Assembly: GCF_000372645.1 (NCBI RefSeq)
Contig: NZ_APMP01000010.1
Span: 1 to 64,000, forward strand
Direction of reading: 5' to 3'
Origin: Caulobacter vibrioides OR37
Lineage (GTDB): Bacteria > Pseudomonadota > Alphaproteobacteria > Caulobacterales > Caulobacteraceae
Length of the DNA: 64,000 nucleotides
Shown: positions 15,878-24,925 of the stretch, piece by piece
Numbering within the stretch: position 1 is the first letter of the stretch
Layout: each line of letters begins with the position of its first letter
Program-made: the position numbers and the translations under genes
Notes under the pieces: model-generated
What the model was told of the DNA's origin: nothing
What the model saw: only the letters and a program-made list of their open reading frames with translations
Databases searched by the model: none

Positions 15878-16768
15878 TCAGGCGGTGGCCATGTCGAACA
15901 GGGCGTCGCGCACCACGTCCGGCCGCTCCATCGGCAGGAAGTGGGTGGTCCCCGCGACGGTCTCGATCCGCACATCCCGGCCGCGCCGCGCGAAGCGGTC
16001 GCCGACCCGGCAGGTGGAGTGCTTCTCGGCCTTCAGAATGCGGACCGGCGCCGTGACCAGACGGATGGCCCGCCACGGATCATGGCCCTGGGCGGCGTAG
16101 TTGGAGGCTTCCCAGGCGGGCGCGCAAGCCAGCTCCACCGTGCCGTCCGCGCGCTCGACGAAGCCGCCAGCCACATAGTCGGCCAGCATGGTCTCGGGCC
16201 AGGTCTTGAAGGCGCCGCGCCCCTTGTAGCCGGCGAAGGCGGCCTCGCGGCTGTCGAACACGGCGCGGCGGCGCAGCGACGACAGCACCAGCGGCATCCG
16301 TCGCCACAGGCGGCCCGAGGTCCACGGCGCCTTGGCGTACAGCGTGGCCAGCCAGGGCATGATCACCGGGTCCAGCAGCAGCAGGCCCTTGACCCGCTCC
16401 GGTCGCTCGGCGGCGGCCAGCAGGCTGACCGTCCCGCCCATGGAGTGCCCCGCCAGCACCACCGGCGGGCCGTCCAGACTGTCCAGCAGGCCGGTCAGAT
16501 CGGCCTGCAGGTCCCGCCAGGAGCGGCGGCCGTCGGGGTCGGCGGGCAGGGTCGTCGAGCCATGGCCGCGCTGGTCGATCGCCAGCACGCGCAGCCCCGC
16601 CGCGAGCGGAGACAGCAACACCCGATAGGTCTGGGCGTTGAAGCCGTTGGCGTGAACGAAGATCACGTCGATCGGCCGATCCGGCGGGCCGAACTCCAAG
16701 GCCGCGATCTCGCCGCCAGGCGCGGACAGGACGCGTTTGCGAGGTTCGCGAAAGACGGCCGCGTCCAT
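15878..16768 (-). CDS. Alpha/beta-hydrolase fold protein
   Basis: This 296-residue cytoplasmic hydrolase has the standard signposts: HANGFNAQTYR near the oxyanion strand, DQRGHGST near residue 65, the nucleophile elbow GHSMGG (Ser near 108), and a final histidine in GTTHFLPMERP near residue 280. It probably hydrolyses an ester, thioester or related bond, but nothing shows the substrate. The ATG at 16768 has GGGAG upstream. It is divergent from the DUF488 gene. Confidence 0.88.
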   Translation of the reverse strand: MDAAVFREPRKRVLSAPGGEIAALEFGPPDRPIDVIFVHANGFNAQTYRVLLSPLAAGLRVLAIDQRGHGSTTLPADPDGRRSWRDLQADLTGLLDSLDGPPVVLAGHSMGGTVSLLAAAERPERVKGLLLLDPVIMPWLATLYAKAPWTSGRLWRRMPLVLSSLRRRAVFDSREAAFAGYKGRGAFKTWPETMLADYVAGGFVERADGTVELACAPAWEASNYAAQGHDPWRAIRLVTAPVRILKAEKHSTCRVGDRFARRGRDVRIETVAGTTHFLPMERPDVVRDALFDMATA

Positions 16769-16839
16769 AGGCGTGGCTCCCTGGGCTTTTCTTGGGCTTA
16801 GGGTATGCCCGTAAGCCCTTCGCGTCCATGGAGACCCCG

Positions 16840-17274
16840 ATGAATAAGCTTTCGACCATCGGATACGAGACCGACACCCAGGCTGGCCTGATCGCGCGCC
16901 TGAGGGCCGCCGAGGTCGACGTGGTCGTCGACGTGCGCGCCGTCGCCGCCTCGCGTCGGGCCGGCTTTTCCAAGACCCTGCTGGCGAACAGCCTGGCGGC
17001 CGAGGGGATCGGCTATCTGCACCTGCGGCCGCTGGGCACGCCCAAGCCGGGCCGCGACGCCGCCCGCGCCGGCCGCGTGGACGAGATGCGCGCCATTTTC
17101 GAGGCCCATCTGGAGGAGCCCGCCGCCCAGCTGGCCCTGGCCCAGGCGACGGAACTGGCCAAGGACAAGCGCGTCGCCCTGCTCTGCTACGAGGACGACG
17201 CCGCCTGCTGCCACCGCCGGATCGTCGCCGACCGCATCCGCCAGACGCTGAAGTGCGAGGTGGCGGACCTTTAG
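16840..17274 (+). CDS. DUF488 family protein
   Basis: This 144-residue protein has the DUF488 pattern: TIGYE at the N-terminus, VVDVRAVAASRRAGFSK near residue 25, and LLCYEDDAACCHRRIVADRI near 113 with its paired cysteines and histidine. The biochemical role of the family is not established. The ATG at 16840 follows GGAGA. Its stop codon interlocks with that of the convergent glycine-zipper gene (TAG at 17272-17274 over TAA at 17273-17271). Confidence 0.88.
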   Translation: MNKLSTIGYETDTQAGLIARLRAAEVDVVVDVRAVAASRRAGFSKTLLANSLAAEGIGYLHLRPLGTPKPGRDAARAGRVDEMRAIFEAHLEEPAAQLALAQATELAKDKRVALLCYEDDAACCHRRIVADRIRQTLKCEVADL

Positions 17275-18071
17275 GCCTGGGTCAGCTTCCACTCGCCGTC
17301 GCGGTCGCGGCAGGCGCTGTAGCGCTGGCTGGACGGGGCTTGGCCGCCGCCGGAGACTTGGGCGTCGATCACCCGGCAGCTGGCGGCGCGCTGACCGTCG
17401 GGACGCACCAGCGAAGCGGCCGCGTAGCCGACGCCATAGCCGTCGCGGCCGACCAGCACCCAGCCGCCGGCCGGCGCCACGCCCAGGGCGTCGAAACGCT
17501 CGCCCGGCGCCAGCCGTCCGACCACCGCCCCGCGCGTCGAGGGACTGGCGCGCAGATTGGCGGAGGACGACGCCACATAGGGACCGCCGGCCGCGTCGTA
17601 GCTTTGCAGCGCTTGCACGCCCTGGGCCAGGCGGATGTCGCGGCCGTCGATCGGCGGACCGTAGCTGGACGAGATCACCGCGACCCGGCCCGAATTGCCG
17701 GTGCGCCGGTTGTACCAGGTCTGGGCGACGCCAGTGTCGAGCGCCTTCTTGGCGGCATGCTCGGCCATGGCCGCGTCGGTCGACTGCATCCGGCAGCCGA
17801 TGTAGGAACCCGCCGCCGCCCCGGCCGCCGCGCCCAGCAGCGTGCCCAGCGTGCGCTCGTTCTTGGCCAGGCGGTTGCCGAGGAAGGCGCCGGCGGCCGC
17901 GCCGATCAGGGCGCCCTCCTCCTGCTTCTTGCCCGAGCCGTCGCACGAGAACAGGCCACCCAGCGGCCGCCCGTCGGCCAAGGCGGGGGCTGGCGCGACG
18001 ACGACGCCCGCGCCGAGCGCCGCGGTCATGGCCAGGACGGTCCCGACCTTGCTCATGGACGTTTCGCGCAT
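17271..18071 (-). CDS. Exported glycine-zipper and SH3-like domain protein
   Basis: This 266-residue protein has a signal peptide ending near PALADG. A glycine-zipper double membrane segment (GALIGAAAGAFLGNRL and [18 protein letters not shown]) covers about residues 55-100, and a bacterial SH3-like domain covers about 160-230 (VASSSANLRASPSTRGAVVGRL). Glycine-zipper lipoprotein-like proteins are associated with the outer membrane or periplasm, and SH3-like domains often bind cell-wall material. The ATG at 18071 follows GAAGAGGA, preferred over the longer frame to 18158 that would overlap the crotonase start. Exact role unknown. Confidence 0.82.
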   Translation of the reverse strand: MRETSMSKVGTVLAMTAALGAGVVVAPAPALADGRPLGGLFSCDGSGKKQEEGALIGAAAGAFLGNRLAKNERTLGTLLGAAAGAAAGSYIGCRMQSTDAAMAEHAAKKALDTGVAQTWYNRRTGNSGRVAVISSSYGPPIDGRDIRLAQGVQALQSYDAAGGPYVASSSANLRASPSTRGAVVGRLAPGERFDALGVAPAGGWVLVGRDGYGVGYAAASLVRPDGQRAASCRVIDAQVSGGGQAPSSQRYSACRDRDGEWKLTQA

Positions 18072-18156
18072 CGCCGAATCCTCTTCCGTTAGGTCAGTGT
18101 TGGCGCCGCGACCGGCCCGGTCGATAGTGCGCGACCAAGCATAAGGGAGTCCGGCC

Positions 18157-19017
18157 ATGAGCAGCCATGATCAGGCGCAGTATAGCTGTTTCAAGGTCGA
18201 GATCGAAGCCGGGGTCGCCCATATCCAGTTGAAGCGACCCGAGGCCATGAACACCATGACCCGGCCATTCTGGAACGAGCTGCCGGCGATCGTCAGGAAT
18301 ATCGACGACAACGCCCTGGCCCGTTGCATCGTCATCTCCTCGACCGGCAAGCACTTCAGCGCCGGCATGGACCTGTCGGTGTTCACCGACGACGAGGGCG
18401 TCACCGCCCGCCAGGACGCCGACCGCTGGGTGGCGGCCGAGAGCTTCCGCCGCTTCGTCCATCACCTGCAGGACACCTTTAGCTGCCTGGACAAGGCGCG
18501 GATGCCGGTGATCGTCGCGATTCAGGGCGGCTGCATCGGCGGGGCGGTCGACTTCGTCAGCGCCTGCGACATCCGCTACGCCACCACCGACGCCTTCTTC
18601 GCGATCCAGGAGATCAATATCGGCATGACCGCCGACGTCGGCACCTTCCCGCGCCTGTGCAAACTGATCCCCGAGGGCTGGGTTCGGGAACTGGCCTATA
18701 CCGGCCGCCGCCTGCCGGCGGCGCGAGCGCGCGACATCGGCCTGGTCAACGAGCTGTTCGACACGCACGAGGAGCTGGTCGCCCACGCGCTCGCCACAGC
18801 GCGCGAGATCGCCGAGAAGTCGCCCCTGGCCGTCGCCGGCAGCAAGGTGATGATCAACTACGCCCGCGACCACACCATCGCCGACGGCCTCGACTACATC
18901 GCCACCTGGCAGACGGGGATGTTCAGCGGGCCGCACATGGCCGAGGCGTTCACGGCCAAGGCCCAGAAGCGCGACGCGGTCTATCCGGACCTGCTGCCGC
19001 TGAAGAAGAAGATGTAG
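18157..19017 (+). CDS. Crotonase family, delta(3,5)-delta(2,4)-dienoyl-CoA isomerase-like
   Basis: This 286-residue enzyme has the crotonase oxyanion regions FSAGMDLSVF near residue 68 and CIGGAVDFVSACDIRYA near residue 127. The following segment FFAIQEINIGMTADVGTFPR carries the Glu and Asp pair of mammalian ECH1 (QVKEVDVGLAADVG pattern), which isomerises 3,5-dienoyl-CoA to 2,4-dienoyl-CoA in the breakdown of odd-position unsaturated fatty acids. This suggests an isomerase rather than a hydratase. It stands apart from other beta-oxidation genes. The ATG at 18157 has AAGGGA upstream. Confidence 0.85.
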   Translation: MSSHDQAQYSCFKVEIEAGVAHIQLKRPEAMNTMTRPFWNELPAIVRNIDDNALARCIVISSTGKHFSAGMDLSVFTDDEGVTARQDADRWVAAESFRRFVHHLQDTFSCLDKARMPVIVAIQGGCIGGAVDFVSACDIRYATTDAFFAIQEINIGMTADVGTFPRLCKLIPEGWVRELAYTGRRLPAARARDIGLVNELFDTHEELVAHALATAREIAEKSPLAVAGSKVMINYARDHTIADGLDYIATWQTGMFSGPHMAEAFTAKAQKRDAVYPDLLPLKKKM

Positions 19018-19020
19018 GGG

Positions 19021-20874
19021 TCAGGGACCCCCGTAGATGAAGTCTGCCTTGTAGTAGCCCTTGGCGGGATCGAGGATATTGATCGCGAACGGCGCGGAGC
19101 CGTCGGAGAGATCCGTCAACCAGGCGTCGTTTGACCTCACCATGACGCCCAGGTCGGCCTTCTGCGCCTCGGCCAGCAGCCAGCCAACCATCGCCGCCTT
19201 GGTCCCGATCCCGCTCGCGCCGTCGCCACCGTAGACAGCGAAATAGTCGGCGCGCGTGTCGATAAGGGCATGGATTTTGGGGTCGGTCGGCGCCGCGCCG
19301 AAGATGGCCTTGTAGGCCTCGCGCGTTGCGTCGAAGAGGCTCATCGCCCCGTACTTGGCCGCGAACGCGTCCTTGCCCTCGCCGAACTTGCCCAGATTCA
19401 CCGCGAAGTTGATGTAGCGGTTCTCCAAATTGAAGCTCTGGTAGTAGGCGCTGTTGAGGTTGTTGGCGTTCGGTCCTGTCGGCGAGACCAGATAATCGAC
19501 GCCCGCCTCGCTCGGGACCTTGCCGGTGAAGAACTCGTAGGCCAGCGAGGCCACCGAGGTCGTGGCGCCTGCGGCCTTGACGATCTGCTGGTTGATATAG
19601 ATCTGCAGGTTCCCCTGGGTGACGGCGTCGGAGATCGCCATCACGGTGGCAAGCTGCGACGGCGCTTCGCTCGACGCGCGCAGGATCGCCTTGAACGCGG
19701 TCTCGGTGACGGGTTGCTGGACGTAGGAGACCGCGACGTACTGGTCAGCGAACTGCAAGCGCTGGACGTTCAACAGCGTATCCACGCCGTCCGTCCCCTT
19801 GAGATCCTGGACCCTGAGACTGCCATCGGCGTTGCGGGTGACGATATAGTTGGCGAGGTTGCCGAAATAGTGCGCCGTGTTCTGGCCGCCGCCGCCGTCG
19901 ATCCAGTCGTCGCCGTCGCCACCATAGATGTCGTCGTCGTATCCGCCGCCCCAGATCTTGTCGTTCCCGGGGCCGCCGTGGACCCGGTCACCGCCGTCAC
20001 TCGCATGGATGAGGTCGTCGCCCGCCAAGCCGTAGTAGGAAGCGCTGTTCGAACCCACATAGTTGTCGGCGCCGTCCGTGCCGATCTTGGTCGTGAAACT
20101 GGTCGTCGAGAACGTGCCATCCGCGAAGTCGGTGGCGGTCACCGCGGACACCCCCTCCAGCTTCACGACGATGTCGCCATCCGACAGGGTGCGCGACCCG
20201 TCGGTGTCGACGATAACGTAGAGGCTGTTGTCGCTAGCCCAGGTCCAGACCTGCCGGACGTCGCCGCCATAGTCGCGGCTGGAGGAGAAGACGTCACCGA
20301 TCTTCAGGCTGAAGTTCGGATTGTCGACCGCGCCCCTAAAGAACTGCGGTGTGGAAGACGACGAGCCAAAGCTCAGGCGATCCCCCTCAGCGCCCTTGAA
20401 GTCGGCGATAGTGGCGATCCCCTGCGCAAGCGGTCCGCCCGAGAGCAACATGAAGCGATCCGCGCCAGCGCCGCCGACGTAGCGATTTGCTCCGGCGACC
20501 ATGTCGATCCGGTCGTTCCCCGCCCCGCCATCCACGACCGCGCCGACCGAACCGGTCGCCAACATGAGCCAGTCGTTACCGTCGCCGCCCAGCAGGGTGT
20601 CGCCGGACCCGCCGCTGATCGTGTCGTCGCCGGCCCCGCCGTCCAGCGTGTCCTTGCCCGCTCCGCCCACGAGGAAGTCGTTGCCGGCTTCGCCATACAG
20701 GAAGTTGACGGTGTTTTCCTCGCCGGGCGAGGCCACACCCGGCTGGTCCGCGTACAGAGCGTCGTTGCCCGCGCCGCCGTGGATGATGTCGCTTCCGCCA
20801 CCGCCCCAGAGCTCGTCGGCGTCATCCCCGCCATTGATGGTGTCAGGACCTGGGCCGCCATGAATCTGGGTCAC
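19021..20874 (-). CDS. RTX-type calcium-binding surface protein with RsaA-like modules
   Basis: This 617-residue protein has no signal peptide, as expected for type I secretion. Residues 1-115 hold GGxGxDxxx RTX repeats (GGAGNDALY, GGAGKDTLDG, GGDGNDWLM). About 205-270 hold a segment with NSLYVIVDTDGSRTLSDGD and IVVKLEGV that resembles, from memory, the C-terminal secretion block of the S-layer protein RsaA. A second RTX set lies at about 285-335. Residues 400-617 resemble the N-terminal, LPS-anchoring region of RsaA, for example YEFFTGKVPSEAGVDYL, ENRYINFAVNL and LTDLSDGSAP. It is therefore a likely secreted surface protein related to the S-layer, with module order different from RsaA. The start is GTG at 20874. 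The secretion genes are not in the window. Confidence 0.85.
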   Translation of the reverse strand: MTQIHGGPGPDTINGGDDADELWGGGGSDIIHGGAGNDALYADQPGVASPGEENTVNFLYGEAGNDFLVGGAGKDTLDGGAGDDTISGGSGDTLLGGDGNDWLMLATGSVGAVVDGGAGNDRIDMVAGANRYVGGAGADRFMLLSGGPLAQGIATIADFKGAEGDRLSFGSSSSTPQFFRGAVDNPNFSLKIGDVFSSSRDYGGDVRQVWTWASDNSLYVIVDTDGSRTLSDGDIVVKLEGVSAVTATDFADGTFSTTSFTTKIGTDGADNYVGSNSASYYGLAGDDLIHASDGGDRVHGGPGNDKIWGGGYDDDIYGGDGDDWIDGGGGQNTAHYFGNLANYIVTRNADGSLRVQDLKGTDGVDTLLNVQRLQFADQYVAVSYVQQPVTETAFKAILRASSEAPSQLATVMAISDAVTQGNLQIYINQQIVKAAGATTSVASLAYEFFTGKVPSEAGVDYLVSPTGPNANNLNSAYYQSFNLENRYINFAVNLGKFGEGKDAFAAKYGAMSLFDATREAYKAIFGAAPTDPKIHALIDTRADYFAVYGGDGASGIGTKAAMVGWLLAEAQKADLGVMVRSNDAWLTDLSDGSAPFAINILDPAKGYYKADFIYGGP

Positions 20875-20889
20875 GACTTACTCACTCAA

Positions 20890-20907
20890 GGTTGCGACAA
20901 CGCAACC
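20890..20907. promoter_or_regulatory. Palindrome upstream of the RTX gene
   Basis: GGTTGCG-ACAA-CGCAACC is a perfect 7-base-arm palindrome 16-33 bases before the GTG start of the RTX gene. It could be an operator or a hairpin controlling access to the weak ribosome site. Confidence 0.4.
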
Positions 20908-20949
20908 ATTCGCTAGCGGAGCCGAGCCGCGCTGCCAAGCGCGAAAACT

Positions 20950-22374
20950 TCACTCGTAAGTAAACGTCATCGGCTCGTCCGCCGCCGGCAGGCACGAGCG
21001 GTCCACCGGTTTGGTCGGATCCTGGAAGAAGCCGCGGATCATGGCGCGGACGCAAGGGCTGGCATGCGAGACCCCATGGGTGGCGTTGGTGACGATCACC
21101 ACCTGCGAGCCCTCGTAGCCCTTGGCGGCGGCCTTGGTCAGGGGCGGCGGGCAGCCGGGGTCGATCTCGGCGGCCAGGAACAGGGTCGGGATGGCGGTCT
21201 TCACCGGCTGTTGCTCGATCGGCGAGATCGGGCCGACGTCGATCGCCTTGCAGACGTCATGGATGCGCTGCATCGACGCCACCATCAGCCGGGCCACCGC
21301 GTCGGTCTCGGTCCCCTTGGCGACGTCGGCGCGCTTTTCGAACGGGATCTCTTCCTTGCACAGGTGGGTCATGAACTGGCCTTCGCTGTAGTAGTCGCGG
21401 TTCTCGACGAACTCCTGGACCGGCGAGACATCGCCCTGGATGATCTTCCAGAGGTCGCGCGGCAGCACGCCGGCGGTGAAGTAGCTGGCGTCCATCAGAT
21501 AGCCGCCCAGGTCGTCGGCCGTGTAGGTCTTGCCGTCGATCGTCTGGGGAGCGGCGAGCCAGCGCTCGGCGACGACGGCCAGCTTGGCCTTCAGATCGGG
21601 ATAGCGCTTGGCGCACTCGGCCACGGCGGCGCACTTCTTCATGACGATATCGATCGAGGTCGAGACCATGGCCGGACCGCCGACCGTCCAGTCGGCCTCG
21701 GGCGGCCACGGGGAGTCCTGCACCACCGCGCGGATCCCTTGCGGCTGATGCGTCTGGATCGCCGCCTCGATGCGCGTGCCATACGAGCCGCCGAACAGGT
21801 CGATCTGCTTGTAGCCCAGCACCTGGCGCAGGTCCTGGACGTCCTTGGCCACCTCGACGGCGTTGTAGCGCGACAGGTTCACGCCCTGGGCCTGGAAGGC
21901 CTTCAGGCAGGCGACGATGCCTTGGGCGTCCTGCTCGGTGGGCGGGCCGGCGTCGGTCAGGTGCGTGCCGGGGCAGTCGAGATTGGGGACGGACTGGCCG
22001 CCGCCGCGCTGGTCGATGAACACCCAGTCCTGGTCGGCGGCGATGAACTCGCGCGCGGTCTTGCTCGCCAGCGTCCGGGGCAGGCCGGGCAGGGCCGAAC
22101 CGCCGGGGCCGCCGTGCAGATAGAACACCGGCGGCAGGCCGGGCTTGGGCTGGGCGGCGCGGACGATGGCCACCGCCACCTTGATGCGCCGGCTCTTGGG
22201 ATCGCCGCGCGTCTCGTCGACGATCAGATGGCCGCACTCGACCTTCAGATCGACATCCTTGTAGTCGCCGACGCAGGCGGTCTTCTCGAAGCGCGGCGCG
22301 GCCGCGTGCGCGGCGCTCCCCAGGGCGGTCACGACGAGCGCGCCGGCGACGGCGATCCAGGACAGACGGGACAT
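20950..22374 (-). CDS. Exported alpha/beta-hydrolase, tripeptidyl aminopeptidase/proline iminopeptidase type
   Basis: This 474-residue periplasmic hydrolase has a signal peptide (ALVVTALGSAAHAA). The oxyanion motif HGGPGGSA lies near residue 88, DQRGGGQS near 122, the nucleophile elbow GGSYGTR near residue 193, and the TAP-type C-terminal region contains EIDPGCPPPLTK and the histidine in ATHGVSHASPCVRAMI. These are features of proline iminopeptidase/tripeptidyl aminopeptidase relatives, which remove residues or peptides from N-termini. The ATG at 22374 follows AAGGAG nine bases before; an upstream frame to 22428 is rejected. Confidence 0.88.
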   Translation of the reverse strand: MSRLSWIAVAGALVVTALGSAAHAAAPRFEKTACVGDYKDVDLKVECGHLIVDETRGDPKSRRIKVAVAIVRAAQPKPGLPPVFYLHGGPGGSALPGLPRTLASKTAREFIAADQDWVFIDQRGGGQSVPNLDCPGTHLTDAGPPTEQDAQGIVACLKAFQAQGVNLSRYNAVEVAKDVQDLRQVLGYKQIDLFGGSYGTRIEAAIQTHQPQGIRAVVQDSPWPPEADWTVGGPAMVSTSIDIVMKKCAAVAECAKRYPDLKAKLAVVAERWLAAPQTIDGKTYTADDLGGYLMDASYFTAGVLPRDLWKIIQGDVSPVQEFVENRDYYSEGQFMTHLCKEEIPFEKRADVAKGTETDAVARLMVASMQRIHDVCKAIDVGPISPIEQQPVKTAIPTLFLAAEIDPGCPPPLTKAAAKGYEGSQVVIVTNATHGVSHASPCVRAMIRGFFQDPTKPVDRSCLPAADEPMTFTYE

Positions 22375-22450
22375 CGAACAAACTCCTTGGGGTGTGTGCA
22401 TCAACACCAAGGTCGACGCCCACCGCAAGGCTTCGTGGGAAATCGCGGCT

Positions 22451-23686
22451 TCAGACGGCGAGGTTCGCCGGCATTTCCGCGCCGCGCAGGTCGGCGCCGT
22501 CCAGCCGGGCGCGCGACAGATCGGCCTCGATCAGCCGGACGCGCGGGGCGCTGGCGCCGCGCAGATCGGCGCCGCGAAGCACCGCGCGGGTCATGTCGGT
22601 GCGGATCACCCGGTCCTCGGCGATCTTCAGCGGACCCAGCTTGGCGCCCGACAGGTCGGCTCGGGTCAGCTGGGCTCCGACCAGGCGCGCGCCGCGCAGA
22701 TCGGCGTTCTTCAGCTTGACCCCGCGCAGGTCGGCCCCCGACAGATTGGCGCCCTGCAGCTGCGCGCCCTCCAGGTCCATGCCGAAGAACACCGCCTTCG
22801 GCGCCGAGAGACCGCTGAGGCGACGCGCCTTCAGGCGCTTGAGCGGGCGGAAGTCGACATCCGCCAGGTCGCCGATCTTGCCCTCGCGGCCATTGGACTC
22901 GCAGAACAGCTCGTGCGCCTCCAGCACCTCGTGCAGGGGCTCGTCGTCGATATAGATGATCGGCGGCGGCGCGCGCAGCACCTGGGTCAGGTCGGCGTCG
23001 GTCAGGTCCGCGCCGCCGAGGTCGGCGCCGACCATCACCGCGCGGCGCAGCGAGACATTGGCCATCTCGGCGTTTTGCAGGCTGGCGCCCGAAAGGTTGG
23101 CGCCGTCCATTCGCGCGTTGGTCAGCCGCGCGCCTCGCAGCGAGACGTTCGAAAGGTCGGCGTCGGTGAAGTCGACCTGGCGCGCGAAGGCGCCCGACAT
23201 CTGGGCCCCGGCCAGGGCCGCGCCCTCCAGCACGGCGTAGCCCAGCTCGCCCGGCCGGCTGGAATGCTCCAGGATGCGCAGGCCCTTGTCGTCGTCCCGA
23301 ACGGCGGTGACGCCCTCGCGCAGGTCGCAGCCCGTCAGATCGGCGTCGCCGAGATTGGCGCCGCGCAGGCACGCGCCGCGCAGGTCGCCGCGCGACAGGT
23401 CGGCTCCGCGCAGGTCGGCGTCGCGCAGGTCCGCGCCGTAGAGAACCGCCCGCGCCAGCCGGGTTCCCCGCAGCGAGGCGCCGCCCAGCAGAGCGCCGGT
23501 CAGATCGGCCTCCGACAGGTCGACCCCGTCCAGCTCGTAGTTGTTGAGATTGACGTATTGCAGCACCGCGCGACGGCCGTTGGGCAGCCCCTTCAGATAG
23601 CGGGCGTGCGCCTCGACGGCCGCGCGGACGGCGGCGGCGTCAAGGGTCCGGATCAGGCTGGGCTTCGGGGATGCGGCGGCGGGCAT
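22451..23686 (-). CDS. Pentapeptide-repeat protein with a split beta-helix
   Basis: This 411-residue protein is made almost entirely of A(D/N)LxX pentapeptides that build a right-handed quadrilateral beta-helix. Repeats run from about residue 50 to 110 (DLSEADLTGALLGGASLRGT) and 130 to 230. They are interrupted by a non-repeat linker at about 230-285 (VLRAPPPIIYIDDEPLHEVL, then CESNGREGKIGDLADVDF), and resume to the end. Some pentapeptide proteins mimic DNA and bind gyrase, but the linker and length do not support that here. The ATG at 23686 is preferred over 23755, with weak ribosome-site support. It has no evident operon partner. Confidence 0.87.
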   Translation of the reverse strand: MPAAASPKPSLIRTLDAAAVRAAVEAHARYLKGLPNGRRAVLQYVNLNNYELDGVDLSEADLTGALLGGASLRGTRLARAVLYGADLRDADLRGADLSRGDLRGACLRGANLGDADLTGCDLREGVTAVRDDDKGLRILEHSSRPGELGYAVLEGAALAGAQMSGAFARQVDFTDADLSNVSLRGARLTNARMDGANLSGASLQNAEMANVSLRRAVMVGADLGGADLTDADLTQVLRAPPPIIYIDDEPLHEVLEAHELFCESNGREGKIGDLADVDFRPLKRLKARRLSGLSAPKAVFFGMDLEGAQLQGANLSGADLRGVKLKNADLRGARLVGAQLTRADLSGAKLGPLKIAEDRVIRTDMTRAVLRGADLRGASAPRVRLIEADLSRARLDGADLRGAEMPANLAV

Positions 23687-23900
23687 CGGCGGTTCTGGGA
23701 ACCCCTGGCGGCGGTGGGCGGATAAGCGGAAACAGCCCCCAAACTCCCACTTCAACTTTAAGCAATGGTTCAGAGCGCGACAGAAAGTCGCGGGCTCGCG
23801 GGAGCGGGAGGCGCGATGCGGGAATAGCGCCTCTTAATCTAGCCTATTGTTTTCGCATCGCTTTGGCGGAAAGTCGGCGTCCACTCTTCCGCGCGATGCG

Positions 23901-24860
23901 CTACAGCCAGCCCTTGCGCTTGAACCAAAGCAGCGGCGCGATAGCGGCGACCGCCATCAGGCAGATGGCCATCGGATAACCGTCCAACCACTTCAGCTCG
24001 GGCATGTGCTCGAAGTTCATCCCGTAGACCCCGGCGATCAGGGTCGGCGGCAGGAAGACGATCGAGAAGACCGAGAACACCTTGAAGATCGAGTTCTGCT
24101 CGATGTTGATCAGGCCCAGGGCGGCGTCGAGCAGGAAGGTGATGTTGCCGGCCATATAGCTGGAATGGTCGGTGATCGACTGGACGTCGCGCTGCAGCGA
24201 TTTCAGGTGATCGCGCAGATCCTTCTCGCCATCGAACTGGTCGGCCAGGGTCGCGAAACTGAGCAGGCGGGCCAGGCTGACCAGGCTGTCGCGCGCCTTG
24301 GAATTGACGATCTGCGCCCGGCCAAGCTTGTTGAGGATCTCCTCGAAGGCCGCGCCGCGCGGGCGGCTGAAGATGGCGCGCGACTGGACCTCGACCTCGG
24401 CGGCGGTGCGCTCGAGGATGTCGGCGGTGCGGTCGACGACGGCGTCCAGCAGGCCCAGGAAAGTCTGCGATCCGTTGGGGCAAAGGCTGGGCTGGCGCTC
24501 GGCCTGGGCGGCGAACACGGCGAAGGCGCGGGGCTCGACATAGCGGATGGTGACCAGCTTGGCGCCGTACAGCACGAAGGTGACGGGAGCCGCGGTCGGC
24601 AGCTGGCCGTCGGCGTTGACCAGGATGGTGGCGGTCATGAACGTGCCGCCGTCCTCCTGATAGAGACGCGAGGAGGCCTCGATCTCGGCCATCTCCTCGC
24701 GGGTGGGCAGCAGCAAGCCCAGCGAGCGCTCGACGGCCACTTCCTCGGCGCGGGTAGGCTCGACCAGCTCGATCCAGACGGCGTCCTCGGGCAGGCGCCA
24801 ATCGGGCGACAGGTCGGCGGTGTCGAAACCCGGCGCGCCGTGACGGAGAATTCTCAACAT
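23901..24860 (-). CDS. CorA family divalent cation transporter
   Basis: This 319-residue protein has the CorA plan: a large cytoplasmic N-terminal domain with helices (residues 1-250), then two C-terminal membrane segments. The first is preceded by the pore signature YGMNF near residue 275, and the second is IAAIAPLLWFKRKGWL at the end. CorA channels pass Mg2+ and sometimes Co2+ or Zn2+. The ATG at 24860 (MLRILRHG) is the natural start of the domain, although the frame is open further upstream. The loop after GMN has HMPELKW where classical CorA has MPEL, which fits. Ion preference is unproven. Confidence 0.9.
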   Translation of the reverse strand: MLRILRHGAPGFDTADLSPDWRLPEDAVWIELVEPTRAEEVAVERSLGLLLPTREEMAEIEASSRLYQEDGGTFMTATILVNADGQLPTAAPVTFVLYGAKLVTIRYVEPRAFAVFAAQAERQPSLCPNGSQTFLGLLDAVVDRTADILERTAAEVEVQSRAIFSRPRGAAFEEILNKLGRAQIVNSKARDSLVSLARLLSFATLADQFDGEKDLRDHLKSLQRDVQSITDHSSYMAGNITFLLDAALGLINIEQNSIFKVFSVFSIVFLPPTLIAGVYGMNFEHMPELKWLDGYPMAICLMAVAAIAPLLWFKRKGWL

Positions 24861-24925
24861 GAACGCGCCCCCGCTAACGCCGAGGGAATGCCCCGGCGCG
24901 CGCGGAAGGTCAACGCGCTCGCGGC

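Noticed and set aside
19870..20870. CRISPR-like or tandem DNA repeats in the RTX gene
   Set aside because: The similarity is at the protein level (GGxGxD nonapeptides) and varies in DNA sequence and spacing, so it is coding sequence for RTX repeats and not a CRISPR array.
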